Positions 46,007-56,286 of a stretch of DNA of 64,000 bases are shown piece by piece. The first letter of the stretch is position 1; every line of letters begins with the position of its first letter. Source of the DNA: Alteromonas oceanisediminis (GTDB lineage Bacteria > Pseudomonadota > Gammaproteobacteria > Enterobacterales > Alteromonadaceae); NCBI RefSeq assembly GCF_018474025.1, contig NZ_JAHCTA010000002.1:310562-374561 (forward strand), read 5' to 3'. The notes under the pieces were generated by a model. The model had not been told where the DNA came from. It ran no database searches and was given only the letters and a program-made list of their open reading frames with translations. Both the position numbers and the translations under genes were made by a program.

Positions 46007-47188
46007 CTACAAAATCACGTGGGGGAGATAACGTGAGAGGTCTTCCGTAACCGCAGAGTGATCTTCACGAATTGAGATGCCAGCCGGTTGGTCGTCAACC
46101 AACCAGGATCCGATGAGCGTGTAGTTTTGTTCAAATTTAGGTAACTGATGAAAGGCCTGTACAATACTGCCTTCTTCGCCATACGGGCCACCGGTATCGA
46201 GTAAAGTTTGCCCGTTTTCAACGACGCGAATGTTTGCGCCTTCGCGTGAGAACAAGGGCTTGTAAACCCATTTCTTCACGTCAGCTTGGCTGATTTTGTG
46301 CGTTTCATCGGCAAAAAACGCCGGTAACAAGTTGGGATGACTGGGAAACATCTTCCACAATAACGGCAACAATGCCTTGTTCGACAATACGCTTTTCCAT
46401 AGCGGTTCAACCCATTGCGTGGGTGAAGTTAATAATGCATCGGAAAAGGATTCGCGCAGCATAAACTCCCAGGGATACAGTTTGAAACACCACTGCAAAG
46501 GCTCATCATTGAGGTCAGTAAAAACGCCTGTATCGGCAATACCAATATCTTCAATGTACACAAACCCATTATTGATGTGTGCTTCGCTGGCGCAATCTTG
46601 AAGATATTGCACCGTGCCGCGATCTTCATCCGTGTCTTTACAGCAGCTAAAATGCATTTGTGCATCTGAAGGCATCTGATAATACTGGCGGATCTCAGCG
46701 AATCGGTTGATGAGCTTTTCTTGCAGAGAGTTGAATTGATCGGCAGCACGAGAAAGGCGGCCATTGTTCACATTGTCTTCCAGCCACAGCCACTGCCAGA
46801 ATCCGCTTTCATACAAGGATGTTGGCGTATCAGCATTGTTTTCTAATAATTTTGCCGGAGAGGCACCATCGTAAATCAAATCCAGACGGGAATATAACGA
46901 CGGTTCACGTTGTTGCCAACTGCGATGCACACTGTCCCAAAATGCCGGCGGTATTTTGAATTTTGCCAGCAGCTCTTCGCTGTTGACTACCTGTTCGACA
47001 GCATCTAAACACATCGCATGAAGCTCTGCAGTTGGATCTTCCAGATGTTGCTCTATTTGCGTTAACGTAAACTGGTAGTAGGCGGTTTCGTCCCAATAAG
47101 GCTCACCATGCATTGTATGGAAGTGAAAACCGAATTCACTGGCGCGTTGGCGCCAATGCTTTCTTTCCGCAATGGGCAGTCGCAGCAA
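46007..47188 (-). CDS. Glutathionylspermidine synthase-like ATP-grasp ligase (YjfC/YgiC)
   Basis: ATP-grasp carboxylate-amine ligase of 394 residues. The N-terminus [20 protein letters not shown] followed by [12 protein letters not shown] matches YgiC/YjfC and the C-terminal half of Gsp. A later [16 protein letters not shown], and [13 protein letters not shown] segment correspond to metal and ATP-binding stretches. TTG at 47188, directly after the stop of the DUF1190 gene, is preferred over GTG 47263, which would overlap 74 bases of that gene and add residues foreign to the family. It probably ligates a peptide or polyamine; the E. coli paralogues have no proven Gsp activity. Confidence 0.87.
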   Translation of the reverse strand: MLRLPIAERKHWRQRASEFGFHFHTMHGEPYWDETAYYQFTLTQIEQHLEDPTAELHAMCLDAVEQVVNSEELLAKFKIPPAFWDSVHRSWQQREPSLYSRLDLIYDGASPAKLLENNADTPTSLYESGFWQWLWLEDNVNNGRLSRAADQFNSLQEKLINRFAEIRQYYQMPSDAQMHFSCCKDTDEDRGTVQYLQDCASEAHINNGFVYIEDIGIADTGVFTDLNDEPLQWCFKLYPWEFMLRESFSDALLTSPTQWVEPLWKSVLSNKALLPLLWKMFPSHPNLLPAFFADETHKISQADVKKWVYKPLFSREGANIRVVENGQTLLDTGGPYGEEGSIVQAFHQLPKFEQNYTLIGSWLVDDQPAGISIREDHSAVTEDLSRYLPHVIL

Positions 47189-47189
47189 A

Positions 47190-47807
47190 TTAGCCGCCCC
47201 AGCCAGATTTGCGCGACGAAGTGCCCCAGCTCGATTTAGCGCGGACACTACTGCCAAACCCACCGCGCTTAATGGTGCGATTGACTTCCGGTTTTTTGGC
47301 TAAGGTTGAGTCTCTAACGCGATACTTACGATTGCGGATGTCGCCGTCAAACACATAGCCGTCAGCCATAACCCAGCGGGAGCGGAAAGGTGAGTGGCGT
47401 GAGTAGGAGGTAAACATGGGTTGTGAGTAATAGCGTGAAGGCGATAATAAACTACTGACCATGTAGCCCGCCATAAATGGCATAAAAAACGAACCGCTTG
47501 AGGTATTGACCGTGCGACATTGGTTCGGGCCAAATTCGTACTCGCAATCGTACTCAGAGCTGAATTTGGGGCCGGTTCTCAGTGCTTCATCCTGTGCTTC
47601 CTGAAAGGCACTGCGACAGGTCTCAGCGGCGGAAGCCGGGTTATCGTTCAGGCACTCCTGCAATGAGGTGTAAATAATGCCTTCTTTGCGCTCTTCTCCA
47701 CAGCCGGTCAGAAAAACACCGGCAATGCCAATGGCCAGCGGTTTTAGCGCAAAACTTTTGCGCATACGCGCGAGATTAATTGACGCTGTGCGTTTACGAA
47801 CTGTCAT
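47190..47807 (-). CDS. DUF1190 family lipoprotein-like protein (YgiB/YjfM)
   Basis: Protein of 205 residues of the YgiB/YjfM family. The basic N-terminus ([17 protein letters not shown]) leads into a hydrophobic signal ending FLTGC (Cys36), which looks like a lipobox after a long n-region. The rest is cysteine-containing ([21 protein letters not shown]) and ends with Gly/Ser-rich repeats [14 protein letters not shown]. Strong AGGAGG precedes ATG 47807. In E. coli yjfM and ygiB also directly precede the ATP-grasp gene, so the pair is conserved; the function is unknown. Confidence 0.85.
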   Translation of the reverse strand: MTVRKRTASINLARMRKSFALKPLAIGIAGVFLTGCGEERKEGIIYTSLQECLNDNPASAAETCRSAFQEAQDEALRTGPKFSSEYDCEYEFGPNQCRTVNTSSGSFFMPFMAGYMVSSLLSPSRYYSQPMFTSYSRHSPFRSRWVMADGYVFDGDIRNRKYRVRDSTLAKKPEVNRTIKRGGFGSSVRAKSSWGTSSRKSGWGG

Positions 47808-47818
47808 AGCAGCGCCTC

Positions 47819-48235
47819 CTAATAGGTCATGCAGGCCGCGTTAAGCAAGCCCACCGCAATTGAAACTGCAGCTAACATCACGCCGGCAGACACTTCATTA
47901 TTATTGATGCGCTCAGCAATTTTAGGCATAAAGGTGAAGCGTAAAATAGCAAAAGCCAATGCTTGCGCGACGATGGCAACCACTCCCCATACGGCAAAAT
48001 CAATCAACGATTGCGAGTTGGCAACAGCGCCACTGAGGGCAATCGCAAAACCCACCATCGCGCCGCCAAATCCGGCCGCTGCTGCAACGCTTTTTTGCTC
48101 TTTGACCAGTTTCCACTCATCGTGCGGCGTGACAAAAGCATAAACAATTTTGAACACGAATAAGAACACAATGCTCAGCGCAAAGTACACGGCAAAGTTG
48201 TCCAGTCCCGAAATTGAAGTCAATAGTGCGTCCAT
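47819..48235 (-). CDS. DUF350 membrane protein (YjfL-like)
   Basis: Small inner-membrane protein of 138 residues with four hydrophobic helices. The helix pattern with VGFAIALSGAVANSQSLIDFAVWGVVAIVAQ matches DUF350, the family of E. coli YjfL. The start ATG at 48235 has AAGGAAC upstream. It is in the order PspA - channel - DUF2491 - DUF350 - DUF1190 - ATP-grasp, as in yjfJ-K-L-M-C apart from the extra channel. Function unknown. Confidence 0.85.
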   Translation of the reverse strand: MDALLTSISGLDNFAVYFALSIVFLFVFKIVYAFVTPHDEWKLVKEQKSVAAAAGFGGAMVGFAIALSGAVANSQSLIDFAVWGVVAIVAQALAFAILRFTFMPKIAERINNNEVSAGVMLAAVSIAVGLLNAACMTY

Positions 48236-48257
48236 TTGAGTTCCTTATAATCGGCGT

Positions 48258-48902
48258 TTAGCCATTTATCTTAATGTCGCTGGGCTGAATATCAAACCCA
48301 GTGCTATACACAACACAGCGGTCAGCGTTATAGCCAACCACTTTTTCCTCTCCGGAAACCAACAACGATTCTGTCATATCGGCGTTGATTTCACGCTCGT
48401 AGAGCATCATAAACTGATCTGTGCTGCTAGTGTCACCATCTTCTTCATAGGTTTTTTCCGTCACGGCCACGGGAGGTGATGTTTCTCCGACGGCTTCCCA
48501 CACGCGATGAAATGAAGTGCCATCAAGATCAAAAACCGGCTGCGAGATACCACCGTTGAGTTGTGCCTGCCACTGCGCTTCATCGCCCACCGTTTTGGTG
48601 TCGTAAAAGTACCAGAGTTTGACGTCAGTAATGTGCGATTCGGTCTCCCCGCCGTCAAGGATCACCTGCAGAAATGCGTCATCGTCTGTGTAGAAGCGTA
48701 ACATCTTTCCACCACTGTCTAGCTCCGCTTCTCCCACGGCCTGAATGATGTGCTTACTGGCCGGATTCTCGATGGTGAGTTGTGGCACAATTAGACGCAA
48801 CTTGAGTTCATCCAACTCAAATGATCCTCCCAGATACAGACCCATGATTTCCGGTGCTTTGGGGGGCTGTGCAGGCTTTTCGCCAAACCATTTTTTAAAC
48901 AT
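48258..48902 (-). CDS. DUF2491 family protein (YjfK-like)
   Basis: Soluble protein of 214 residues that corresponds to E. coli YjfK. The N-terminus FKKWFGEKPAQPPKAPEIMGLYLGGSFELDE is family-like, and the rest is predicted mostly beta, with a WYFYDTKTV segment and acidic patches. ATG at 48902 is favoured by GGAGG seven bases upstream over the GTG three bases earlier. The start overlaps the channel stop by eight bases. No catalytic motif is visible and its function is unknown. Confidence 0.82.
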   Translation of the reverse strand: MFKKWFGEKPAQPPKAPEIMGLYLGGSFELDELKLRLIVPQLTIENPASKHIIQAVGEAELDSGGKMLRFYTDDDAFLQVILDGGETESHITDVKLWYFYDTKTVGDEAQWQAQLNGGISQPVFDLDGTSFHRVWEAVGETSPPVAVTEKTYEEDGDTSSTDQFMMLYEREINADMTESLLVSGEEKVVGYNADRCVVYSTGFDIQPSDIKING

Positions 48903-49965
48903 CACGAGCCTCCTTGTGAGCTAAACGCGACCAATCGATGTTATTCACGCGATGTTCCGCAATGTAAAATAACTTGTCACCGCCTTGCACTGTATCCGAC
49001 AGCGGTGGATTAACGCGCATAAGCCGGTAATCGCCTTTGGGGGCGTAGCCAATCAATATCGCATCATAGTGTGTTTTAAAATTACTAAATAACGCGCTGA
49101 TAGGCAGGCTGTTGATATCGTTTGGGATCAACACGGAGTACTGTGCTTGTCCTTCCTGAACATCCAATAAATCGTGGTGTAACACACTGGAACCCGGGTC
49201 AAAGGCAGATTTTGCCAACATTTCAACGGCTACACTGGGTGTACACTCAACGTTGGGGCAATGTTTTACCAATAGCTTGGATAAGCTCTCATCCTGAAAA
49301 TAGGCAACAATGTGTGCTGTGGTGTTTTGATGTGAACAGTATAACGCGGTTGTCATTGTTACGTCGTCAAGAGGATTGTCGATAATAATGGTTCGAGCGT
49401 CTTTCACTCCAGCTCGCTCCATGTGGTCGTCATCGTTAAACGAGGTCACTTTAACAAATTCAATATCGCCGGGAAGGGGGTTTGTGATTTCGGCGCGCAC
49501 GCACAGAACGATATCGGGTTTATCCGATGAGTCGGCGCGCTCCTGCAATAGCAGTTTGAGCAACTGTAATGTGCGGGCTTCGTTCCAGCCGATGACTAAA
49601 ATGTGATCATTTACCGTTAGTGTTTTCAAACCGAGAACTCCTCGTTGCCATTGGCGCGTTACCCAGCCAGCAATCCGTCCGACCACCAGTGCAAAAATGC
49701 TCAGCCCCAAGGGAATGATGTAAAACGCAACGATCATTTTCCCTGCCGGTGTGGTGGGCGACAAATCGCCGTAGCCCACTGTCGAACCGGTAACAGCCAG
49801 CCAATAAACAAATTCGCTCAGGGAGAGCAGGGCTGTTTCGTTCGCAACGAGCAGTAATAACCAACTGGTAATGGCGTAAAACAAAAGCGCCAGTACAATA
49901 GTGTACCAGCGCGCTTCGGAAAAATGTTGCAGCATGACTTTGCGGACTTTGACCCACACGTTCAT
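48895..49965 (-). CDS. Two-TM potassium channel with RCK (TrkA-N) domain
   Basis: Ion channel protein of about 356 residues. Two helices flank a pore with the selectivity filter TVGYGD (residues 62-67). A cytosolic Rossmann domain follows, with HILVIGWNEA as its glycine-poor nucleotide strand, and a C-terminal regulatory part. TTG 49998 is another possible start; ATG 49965 gives the more usual N-terminus. The gene is inserted between the PspA-like and DUF2491 genes, where E. coli yjfJ and yjfK are adjacent, and overlaps the latter. The channel may couple membrane potential or K+ to the PspA stress module, which is inference. Confidence 0.9.
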   Translation of the reverse strand: MNVWVKVRKVMLQHFSEARWYTIVLALLFYAITSWLLLLVANETALLSLSEFVYWLAVTGSTVGYGDLSPTTPAGKMIVAFYIIPLGLSIFALVVGRIAGWVTRQWQRGVLGLKTLTVNDHILVIGWNEARTLQLLKLLLQERADSSDKPDIVLCVRAEITNPLPGDIEFVKVTSFNDDDHMERAGVKDARTIIIDNPLDDVTMTTALYCSHQNTTAHIVAYFQDESLSKLLVKHCPNVECTPSVAVEMLAKSAFDPGSSVLHHDLLDVQEGQAQYSVLIPNDINSLPISALFSNFKTHYDAILIGYAPKGDYRLMRVNPPLSDTVQGGDKLFYIAEHRVNNIDWSRLAHKEARDV

Positions 49966-50001
49966 GCGTTCAACCTGATGTTGACGAGCCGGAGGCAAGG
50001 C

Positions 50002-50682
50002 TTACTTGCCCAAAATGCGGCTCAGTTCGTCATCAGCCGATGACTTTCCGCCTTTAATGCCAGCTTGTGCTAAGCGAGATTCTAAGTCATCGTTCGACTC
50101 AGAACTGGCTAACTCTTCAGCGGCTTCAAGTTCGGCATTGCGTAACTTTTGTTTCTCCTGAATGCGCGATAACGACTCAGTGGCAGTTTTCATTTTACTG
50201 TTTGCACCCATGTGGCGTGAGGACACTGCCACTTGCGCTTTCTGTACAGATTCAGTGGCTTTTACCATATCAACTTGTTGCTCTAAGCGACGTAAGTTGG
50301 CTTTCGCCTGACTGATATTTCCGGCTAGCTGAACCTCAGATTTTTTGAACTGGTCCAAATAGCTCTGTTCGGCATCTCGCTCTTCGCTGAGATCAGACAC
50401 TTTCTGTGCGCAATCCAGTGCCAACTGACGATCAGTTTCTACCGCTTTGCGCGCATGCTCTTCGTATTGCGCAATGCTGCTATTTAAGCTGTCAATTTTT
50501 TGCTGTGCGAGTTTGCACTTTGCTAATATTTGCGTACGTGCATGATCCGATTTGCGCAATTCTTCTTTCGCTTCGCGGATCTCTTGCTCGAGTATACGAA
50601 TTGCCTGACTGTCGACCACTGATTGAGCCGCTTCATTTGCACCACCTTTTACCGCGGTGACCAACTTTTGCCATACTGACAT
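50002..50682 (-). CDS. PspA/IM30 family protein (YjfJ-like)
   Basis: Coiled-coil membrane-remodelling protein of 226 residues. The start MSVWQKLVTAVKGGANEAAQSVVDSQAIRILEQEIREA matches PspA/IM30, with an amphipathic helix and then long heptad-rich helices to about residue 185. The YjfJ subgroup ends in a Gly/Ser tail like the one seen here (SSADDELSRILGK). AGGAG precedes ATG 50682. In this family PspA-like proteins protect or repair membranes; the link to the neighbouring channel and ATP-grasp enzyme suggests an envelope-stress module. There is no PspF or PspBC in the window. Confidence 0.9.
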   Translation of the reverse strand: MSVWQKLVTAVKGGANEAAQSVVDSQAIRILEQEIREAKEELRKSDHARTQILAKCKLAQQKIDSLNSSIAQYEEHARKAVETDRQLALDCAQKVSDLSEERDAEQSYLDQFKKSEVQLAGNISQAKANLRRLEQQVDMVKATESVQKAQVAVSSRHMGANSKMKTATESLSRIQEKQKLRNAELEAAEELASSESNDDLESRLAQAGIKGGKSSADDELSRILGK

Positions 50683-50701
50683 AACTATTCTCCTACCCGA
50701 A

Positions 50702-51100
50702 TTACAACGAGGCGTTTAAATGCGTTTGATAAGCATCAATAAAGGCGGCAACGTTCTGGAATAAGGTGTCTATTTCAATCAACACGCTTTCTTCCTTCGA
50801 TTGCGCGCTCAATGCGCCAAATGCCGTGTAATAGTCTTCGCCACCCACGCTGGAAATGCCGACCGTGGTGAGTGGGAACACCATGTGAGTGCGTAAAATT
50901 TCATCATTCAATGCAGCAGTGTCTTTCACGTCAGTCACTGAAAAGAGCAAGCTCTCGACTAAAATTTGCTCGCCACTCAGGGCCAACCAGGCATCCAAAC
51001 CATCTTCATTGGCAATCAACAAGCAGTGATCTTCAACGGTCACTACGTATTGGTCCTGCGCCGATAGCAGGCTTGAAAGTTGTTGCAAATTCCAGCTCAT
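50702..51100 (-). CDS. DUF2170 family protein (YjfI-like)
   Basis: Small soluble protein of 132 residues related to E. coli YjfI. The MSWNLQQLSSLLS start and the later THMVFPLTTVGIS segment fit DUF2170. ATG 51100 is preferred to ATG 51106 because AGGAG (51114-51110) is correctly spaced. It is the first gene of the minus-strand yjf-like operon; the promoter lies in the 200 bases upstream, which it shares with the divergent DUF6471-like gene. Function unknown. Confidence 0.83.
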   Translation of the reverse strand: MSWNLQQLSSLLSAQDQYVVTVEDHCLLIANEDGLDAWLALSGEQILVESLLFSVTDVKDTAALNDEILRTHMVFPLTTVGISSVGGEDYYTAFGALSAQSKEESVLIEIDTLFQNVAAFIDAYQTHLNASL

Positions 51101-51242
51101 GTACATTCTCCTAAATGCGAATCACTTGACGTTATCACTCTAACCTTGTTTGCTTGATAAAACTATGACACCACGACGATTTATCGCTTGATGCCGGAAA
51201 AGTGTAGCTATAAGGAAGATTGTTTGTCAAACTATTATTGCA

Positions 51243-51290
51243 ACAAAAGTGTCTTATTAATCACTTTTGTAAATTATAATTCACAAAAGT
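51243..51290 (+). promoter_or_regulatory. Three half-sites at exact 20-base steps around a -10 box
   Basis: ACAAAAGT occurs at 51243-51250, in inverted form (ACTTTTGT) at 51263-51270 and direct again at 51283-51290. The steps are exactly 20 bases. A perfect TATAAT (51275-51280) lies between the second and third copies, 12 bases before the start codon region, so a protein bound here would block this promoter. No matching -35 was found. A further palindrome GTTTG-T-CAAAC is at 51223-51233. Confidence 0.6.
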
Positions 51291-51301
51291 AGGTTTTAAT
51301 T

Positions 51302-51565
51302 ATGTCCGGAAATGCGACTAAAAACTGGCGTAACGTGGTTCAAAGAGTAGTGAAAACAGAGATGTCTCGCCGCGATATTCGCTACCAGGAATTGAGCGAA
51401 CGCCTTGCCGCCATTGGTGTTATGCAAAGTGCCGACAATCTGCGTAACAAAGTGAATAAAGGGATTTTGGGGGCAGATTTATTGTTACAAATGTTGTCGG
51501 TACTGAATGTGAAGCAGTTGAGTTTTGACGACATTCACGAAATGTTGGCTGATGTCGAAGGATAA
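51302..51565 (+). CDS. Small DUF6471-like protein
   Basis: Basic protein of 87 residues, no signal peptide or membrane helix. It is predicted helical with a layout like a small helix-turn-helix domain: TEMSRRDIRYQELSERLAAIG, then SADNLRNKVNKGILGADLLLQML, resembling the DUF6471 family, which has an Xre-like fold. The start ATG is 12 bases after the last operator half-site and TAGG-TTTTAAT precedes it. It is divergent from the yjf-like operon and may regulate itself or that operon. The family assignment rests on motif recognition. Confidence 0.72.
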   Translation: MSGNATKNWRNVVQRVVKTEMSRRDIRYQELSERLAAIGVMQSADNLRNKVNKGILGADLLLQMLSVLNVKQLSFDDIHEMLADVEG

Positions 51566-51597
51566 AAAAACCCGACGCGTGATGACACGGTCGGGTT
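51564..51597 (-). terminator. Hairpin with A-run on one side, probable terminator
   Basis: AACCCGAC (51569-51576) pairs with GTCGGGTT (51590-51597), loop of 13 bases. Seven A residues precede it, giving a T-run on the minus strand; on the plus strand the stem is followed by only TTAAA. It lies right after the DUF6471-like gene, so plus-strand use with a poor T-tract is also possible. Confidence 0.5.
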
Positions 51598-51653
51598 AAA
51601 GGTTGTTTGAACAACAACAGACTTAAGGAAAACAACATGGTGGGCTGAGGTGT

Positions 51654-51683
51654 TTGCACGTGCTCAGCGCCAGTGGTTATAAT
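51654..51683 (+). promoter_or_regulatory. Possible promoter of queA
   Basis: A perfect -10 TATAAT at 51678-51683 is preceded at 18 bases by TTGCAC (51654-51659), a weak -35. It stands 112 bases before the queA start, so other promoters in the A/T-rich stretch to 51790 cannot be excluded. Confidence 0.4.
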
Positions 51684-51795
51684 TTAACCGCATTATTCGG
51701 AATTACCTAACACATTGGGGTATAACAATCGCATTGCTGGTATGCGTTTATATACGTAAACTACGCCGATTATTTTATTGCTGTAGCATACCGGA

Positions 51796-52836
51796 ATGAA
51801 ACTATCTGATTTTCACTTTGAATTACCTGAATCGCTGATTGCGAAATACCCTACGCCGGAGCGGACCGCTAGCCGTTTATTGTGCCTGGACGGAAACACC
51901 GGCGCAGTCGCACACAGAAAGTTCACAGACATTCTGTCTATTGTAAAGCCAAATGACCTGCTGATTTTTAACAATACGCGCGTCATTCCAGCGCGCTTGC
52001 TGGGTCAAAAGTCCACCGGTGGTCAAGTTGAGATATTGGTGGAGCGCATCATCAGTGAGTCTCAGGTGCTGGCGCATGTGCGGGCCAGTAAATCGCCAAA
52101 GCCTGGCAGTCGGCTGTTACTGGAAAACGCGGTTGAGGTTGAAGTGACGGGACGGCACGGTGCGTTATTTGAAATCACTTTCTTAGGCGATGTGCCGGTG
52201 CTGAGCCAACTAGAGCAGTACGGCCATATGCCATTGCCACCCTATATAGACCGCCCTGATGAAGACGCTGATCGTAGCCGGTATCAAACCGTTTATAACG
52301 AAAAGCCCGGTGCGGTGGCCGCACCGACCGCGGGTTTGCATTTTGATGATGCGATAATGGCAAAGCTTAAAGAGAGTGGAGTGCAACTGGCTTTTGTGAC
52401 CTTGCATGTGGGAGCCGGAACGTTTCAACCGGTGCGTGTTGAAAATATTGAAGAGCATCAAATGCACGCTGAATATGCCGAGGTGCCGCAAAGCGTCGTT
52501 GATGCGGTTGTGAAAACGAAAGCCGCGGGCGGGCGTGTCATTGCTGTTGGCACTACGTCGGTGCGCTCGTTGGAATCAGCCTGTGCAAATCCGCAAGGAA
52601 ACATTGCACCGTTGTTCGATGATACCAGCATATTCATCTACCCCGGCTACCGCTTTAAAGTGGTGGATGCGATGGTCACTAACTTTCACTTACCCGAATC
52701 CACGCTAATGATGCTGATCAGTGCGTTTGCGGGTCGTGATAACGTCATGCAGGCATACGCGCAAGCGATTGACGAAAAGTACCGCTTTTTCAGCTATGGT
52801 GACGCCATGTTCATTGAAAAACGCGATATCACATGA
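51796..52836 (+). CDS. queA: S-adenosylmethionine:tRNA ribosyltransferase-isomerase
   Basis: Transfers and isomerises the ribosyl part of SAM onto preQ1 in tRNA, giving epoxyqueuosine. The 346-residue protein starts [19 protein letters not shown] and carries [25 protein letters not shown] and the VGAGTFQPV and TTSVRSLES segments typical of QueA. It is followed by tgt in the usual order, 73 bases apart. Nothing is missing. Confidence 0.96.
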   Translation: MKLSDFHFELPESLIAKYPTPERTASRLLCLDGNTGAVAHRKFTDILSIVKPNDLLIFNNTRVIPARLLGQKSTGGQVEILVERIISESQVLAHVRASKSPKPGSRLLLENAVEVEVTGRHGALFEITFLGDVPVLSQLEQYGHMPLPPYIDRPDEDADRSRYQTVYNEKPGAVAAPTAGLHFDDAIMAKLKESGVQLAFVTLHVGAGTFQPVRVENIEEHQMHAEYAEVPQSVVDAVVKTKAAGGRVIAVGTTSVRSLESACANPQGNIAPLFDDTSIFIYPGYRFKVVDAMVTNFHLPESTLMMLISAFAGRDNVMQAYAQAIDEKYRFFSYGDAMFIEKRDIT

Positions 52837-52860
52837 CCTTCTCAATTTAGCTGGTATAAT
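52833..52860 (+). promoter_or_regulatory. Extended -10 promoter of tgt
   Basis: TGG-TATAAT (52852-52860) is a perfect -10 hexamer with an extended TGn element. ATGACC (52833-52838) at 16 bases spacing is a partial -35. It gives a leader of about 43 bases before the tgt ATG at 52910. Confidence 0.6.
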
Positions 52861-52903
52861 CGCGCCGCAAAAATCGCAACAATTAACGACCTAAGGCGGC
52901 TGA

Positions 52904-54022
<1,119 letters not shown>

Positions 54023-54044
54023 CAATAAGTAACAGGGGAAAATT

Positions 54045-54380
54045 ATGAGTTTTTTTATTTCTGACGCACATGCGCAGGCAGCTGGCAGCCCACAGGGTGG
54101 CGGCTTTGAAATGATTATTATGTTGGCGGTTTTCGGCCTGATTTTTTACTTTTTGCTGTATCGCCCACAAGCAAAGCGTGTCAAAGAGCATAAAAATCTG
54201 GTGTCATCATTGGGCAAAGGCGATGAAGTGCTGACTCAGGGTGGATTAGTTGGAAAAATCACCAAAGTGTCTGATGACAAAGACTTTATCGAAATTGCGC
54301 TGAATGAAACCAATAACATTGTGGTTCAAAAAGCCGCTGTCACTGCCGTATTGCCCAAAGGCACCATGAAAGCCATATAA
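54045..54380 (+). CDS. yajC: Preprotein translocase subunit YajC
   Basis: Small inner-membrane partner of SecDF, 111 residues. One hydrophobic helix (about residues 22-42, IIMLAVFGLIFYFLLYRPQ) is followed by the conserved RPQAKRVKEHKNLVSSLGKGDEVLTQGGLVGKI stretch. AGGGGAAA precedes ATG 54045. It lies between tgt and secD as in most gammaproteobacteria. Standard. Confidence 0.96.
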   Translation: MSFFISDAHAQAAGSPQGGGFEMIIMLAVFGLIFYFLLYRPQAKRVKEHKNLVSSLGKGDEVLTQGGLVGKITKVSDDKDFIEIALNETNNIVVQKAAVTAVLPKGTMKAI

Positions 54381-54388
54381 TCTGTCGG

Positions 54389-54413
54389 TAAAGCCGCTAA
54401 ATTAGCGGCTTTA
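54389..54413 (+). other. Perfect inverted repeat between yajC and secD
   Basis: Twelve bases TAAAGCCGCTAA (54389-54400) pair with TTAGCGGCTTTA (54402-54413) around a single central A. Only a short T-run follows. It may be an attenuating or mRNA-stabilising hairpin that lowers or uncouples secD expression relative to yajC. Confidence 0.55.
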
Positions 54414-54431
54414 CTGCAAAGGAATGTTGTT

Positions 54432-56276
54432 GTGTTAAATCAAAATCCTCTTTGGAAAACCCTGCTGGTACTTATCGTAGTGTTCGGGTGCGGGTTGTAT
54501 GCTCTGCCGAATATTTATGGTGAAGACCATGCCGTGCAGATTTCTGCTGGCCGCAATGCTCAAGTGACCGAACAGTTGCTTGATCAGGTTAACGATGAAT
54601 TAACCAAGGCAAATATTGCGATAAAGCGTATCGAATACGCTAACGATCAAATACTGGTGCGCGTGCCCGATTCAGATACTCAATTACTTGCACGTGAACA
54701 TTTGGAAACCGCATTAGGCGATGAATATTTCGTTGCAATGAACTTAGCGCCGGACACACCGGAGTGGCTTGCTAATCTCGGTGGTTCGCCTATGAAACTC
54801 GGTCTAGACCTGCGTGGTGGTGTTCACTTCCTGATGGAAGTTGATATGAACTCTGCGCTGGAGAAAGCGCTGGAAGATGCGCAAGGCGATTTCAGAACGG
54901 CGCTACGCGAAGAAGGTATTCGTTATCGCACCGTACGTGCTAAAGAAAACGCCGTGGATATCCAGTTCCGCGATCAGGAAGCACTGGATAAAGCCGAGTT
55001 CTTCTTGCGCAATCGTAATCGCGATCTGGTGTTTGATGAGAAAGACGATTTGGTGTTAGAAGCCACATTCAGTGAAGCACGCCTACTCGAAATTCGTGAC
55101 TATGCCGTTAAGCAAAACATTACGATTATCCGTAATCGGGTGAATCAACTCGGTGTTGCAGAGCCATTAGTTCAGAAACAAGGTGCTGACCGCATCGTTG
55201 TTCAACTGCCGGGTATTCAGGATACCGCCAAAGCGAAAGAGATATTGAATGCGACGGCGACACTTGAGTTTCGCATGGTTGATCAAAAGAACGATATTCG
55301 TGATGCGATGAATGGGCGTGTGCCGCCAGGCTCTCAGCTGATTGACGATCGTAATGGTGTGCCGCAGTTACTTGAAAAACGCATCATGCTGACGGGTAAC
55401 CACATTATTGACGCGAATAGTGGCGTGGATGAATACGGCTTGCCACAAGTCAGTATATCCTTGGATTCAGATGGCGGGAATAAGATGTCGCGCAATACGC
55501 GGGGCAACATCGGTAAGCCAATGGCTACCGTGTTTATTGAATACAAAGCCACTGATGAACGTGATGCAGACGGCAAATTGGTCTTTGAAAAGCACGAGGA
55601 AGTGATTAACGTCGCGACTATTCGTGCACAACTGGGCAGTAATTTCCAGATAACCGGTATTGATTCTCCGCAAGAAGCGCGAGACCTCTCATTGCTTTTG
55701 CGTGCCGGAGCACTTATCGCGCCTATCCAAATAGTGGAAGAACGCACGGTGGGGCCAAGCCTGGGTAAAGAGAATATCGAACTGGGCATGCAAGCCATCA
55801 TGTGGGGCATGGCGTTGGTGCTGTTTTTCATGCTGATTTACTATAAAGCGTTTGGCATCGTCGCCAATATTGCGTTGGTATCAAACGTCATTATGATTGT
55901 GGGAATCATGTCGATGATCCCGGGTGCAACGCTGACCCTTCCCGGTATGGCGGGTATCGTCCTAACCGTGGGTATGGCGGTTGACGCAAACGTGCTTATT
56001 TTTGAGCGGATACGCGAAGAAATTCGTGATGGCCGCAGTCCGCAGCAAGCAATTCATCATGGCTTTGATAGCGCATTTTCAACCATTTTGGACGCAAATA
56101 TTACAACCTTTATTGCGGGGTTGATCTTGTTTGCCGTCGGCACAGGTCCAATCAAAGGGTTCTCCATTACGTTGATGATTGGTATCGCCACGTCAATGTT
56201 CACTGCAATTATTGTGACTCGCACACTGGTCAACCTCATTTGGGGCGGACGACGTGTTGAGAAACTGGCGATTTAA
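54432..56276 (+). CDS. secD: Protein translocase subunit SecD
   Basis: RND-type membrane protein of 614 residues that uses proton motive force to help export. The first helix (residues 6-26) is followed by a large periplasmic region with P1 and head subdomains, [17 protein letters not shown] being the D1 motif. The C-terminal helices contain [17 protein letters not shown], the D4 motif with its functional Asp. GTG at 54432 is preceded by AAAGGA. SecF starts after 10 bases. Complete. Confidence 0.96.
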   Translation: MLNQNPLWKTLLVLIVVFGCGLYALPNIYGEDHAVQISAGRNAQVTEQLLDQVNDELTKANIAIKRIEYANDQILVRVPDSDTQLLAREHLETALGDEYFVAMNLAPDTPEWLANLGGSPMKLGLDLRGGVHFLMEVDMNSALEKALEDAQGDFRTALREEGIRYRTVRAKENAVDIQFRDQEALDKAEFFLRNRNRDLVFDEKDDLVLEATFSEARLLEIRDYAVKQNITIIRNRVNQLGVAEPLVQKQGADRIVVQLPGIQDTAKAKEILNATATLEFRMVDQKNDIRDAMNGRVPPGSQLIDDRNGVPQLLEKRIMLTGNHIIDANSGVDEYGLPQVSISLDSDGGNKMSRNTRGNIGKPMATVFIEYKATDERDADGKLVFEKHEEVINVATIRAQLGSNFQITGIDSPQEARDLSLLLRAGALIAPIQIVEERTVGPSLGKENIELGMQAIMWGMALVLFFMLIYYKAFGIVANIALVSNVIMIVGIMSMIPGATLTLPGMAGIVLTVGMAVDANVLIFERIREEIRDGRSPQQAIHHGFDSAFSTILDANITTFIAGLILFAVGTGPIKGFSITLMIGIATSMFTAIIVTRTLVNLIWGGRRVEKLAI

Positions 56277-56286
56277 GGAGAATCAT

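Noticed and set aside
47189-47263. N-terminal extension of the ATP-grasp protein
   Set aside because: Would overlap the DUF1190 gene by 74 bases; TTG 47188 gives the family N-terminus.
55334-55831. 165-residue minus-strand frame inside secD
   Set aside because: Antisense shadow of secD; no start signal or motif.
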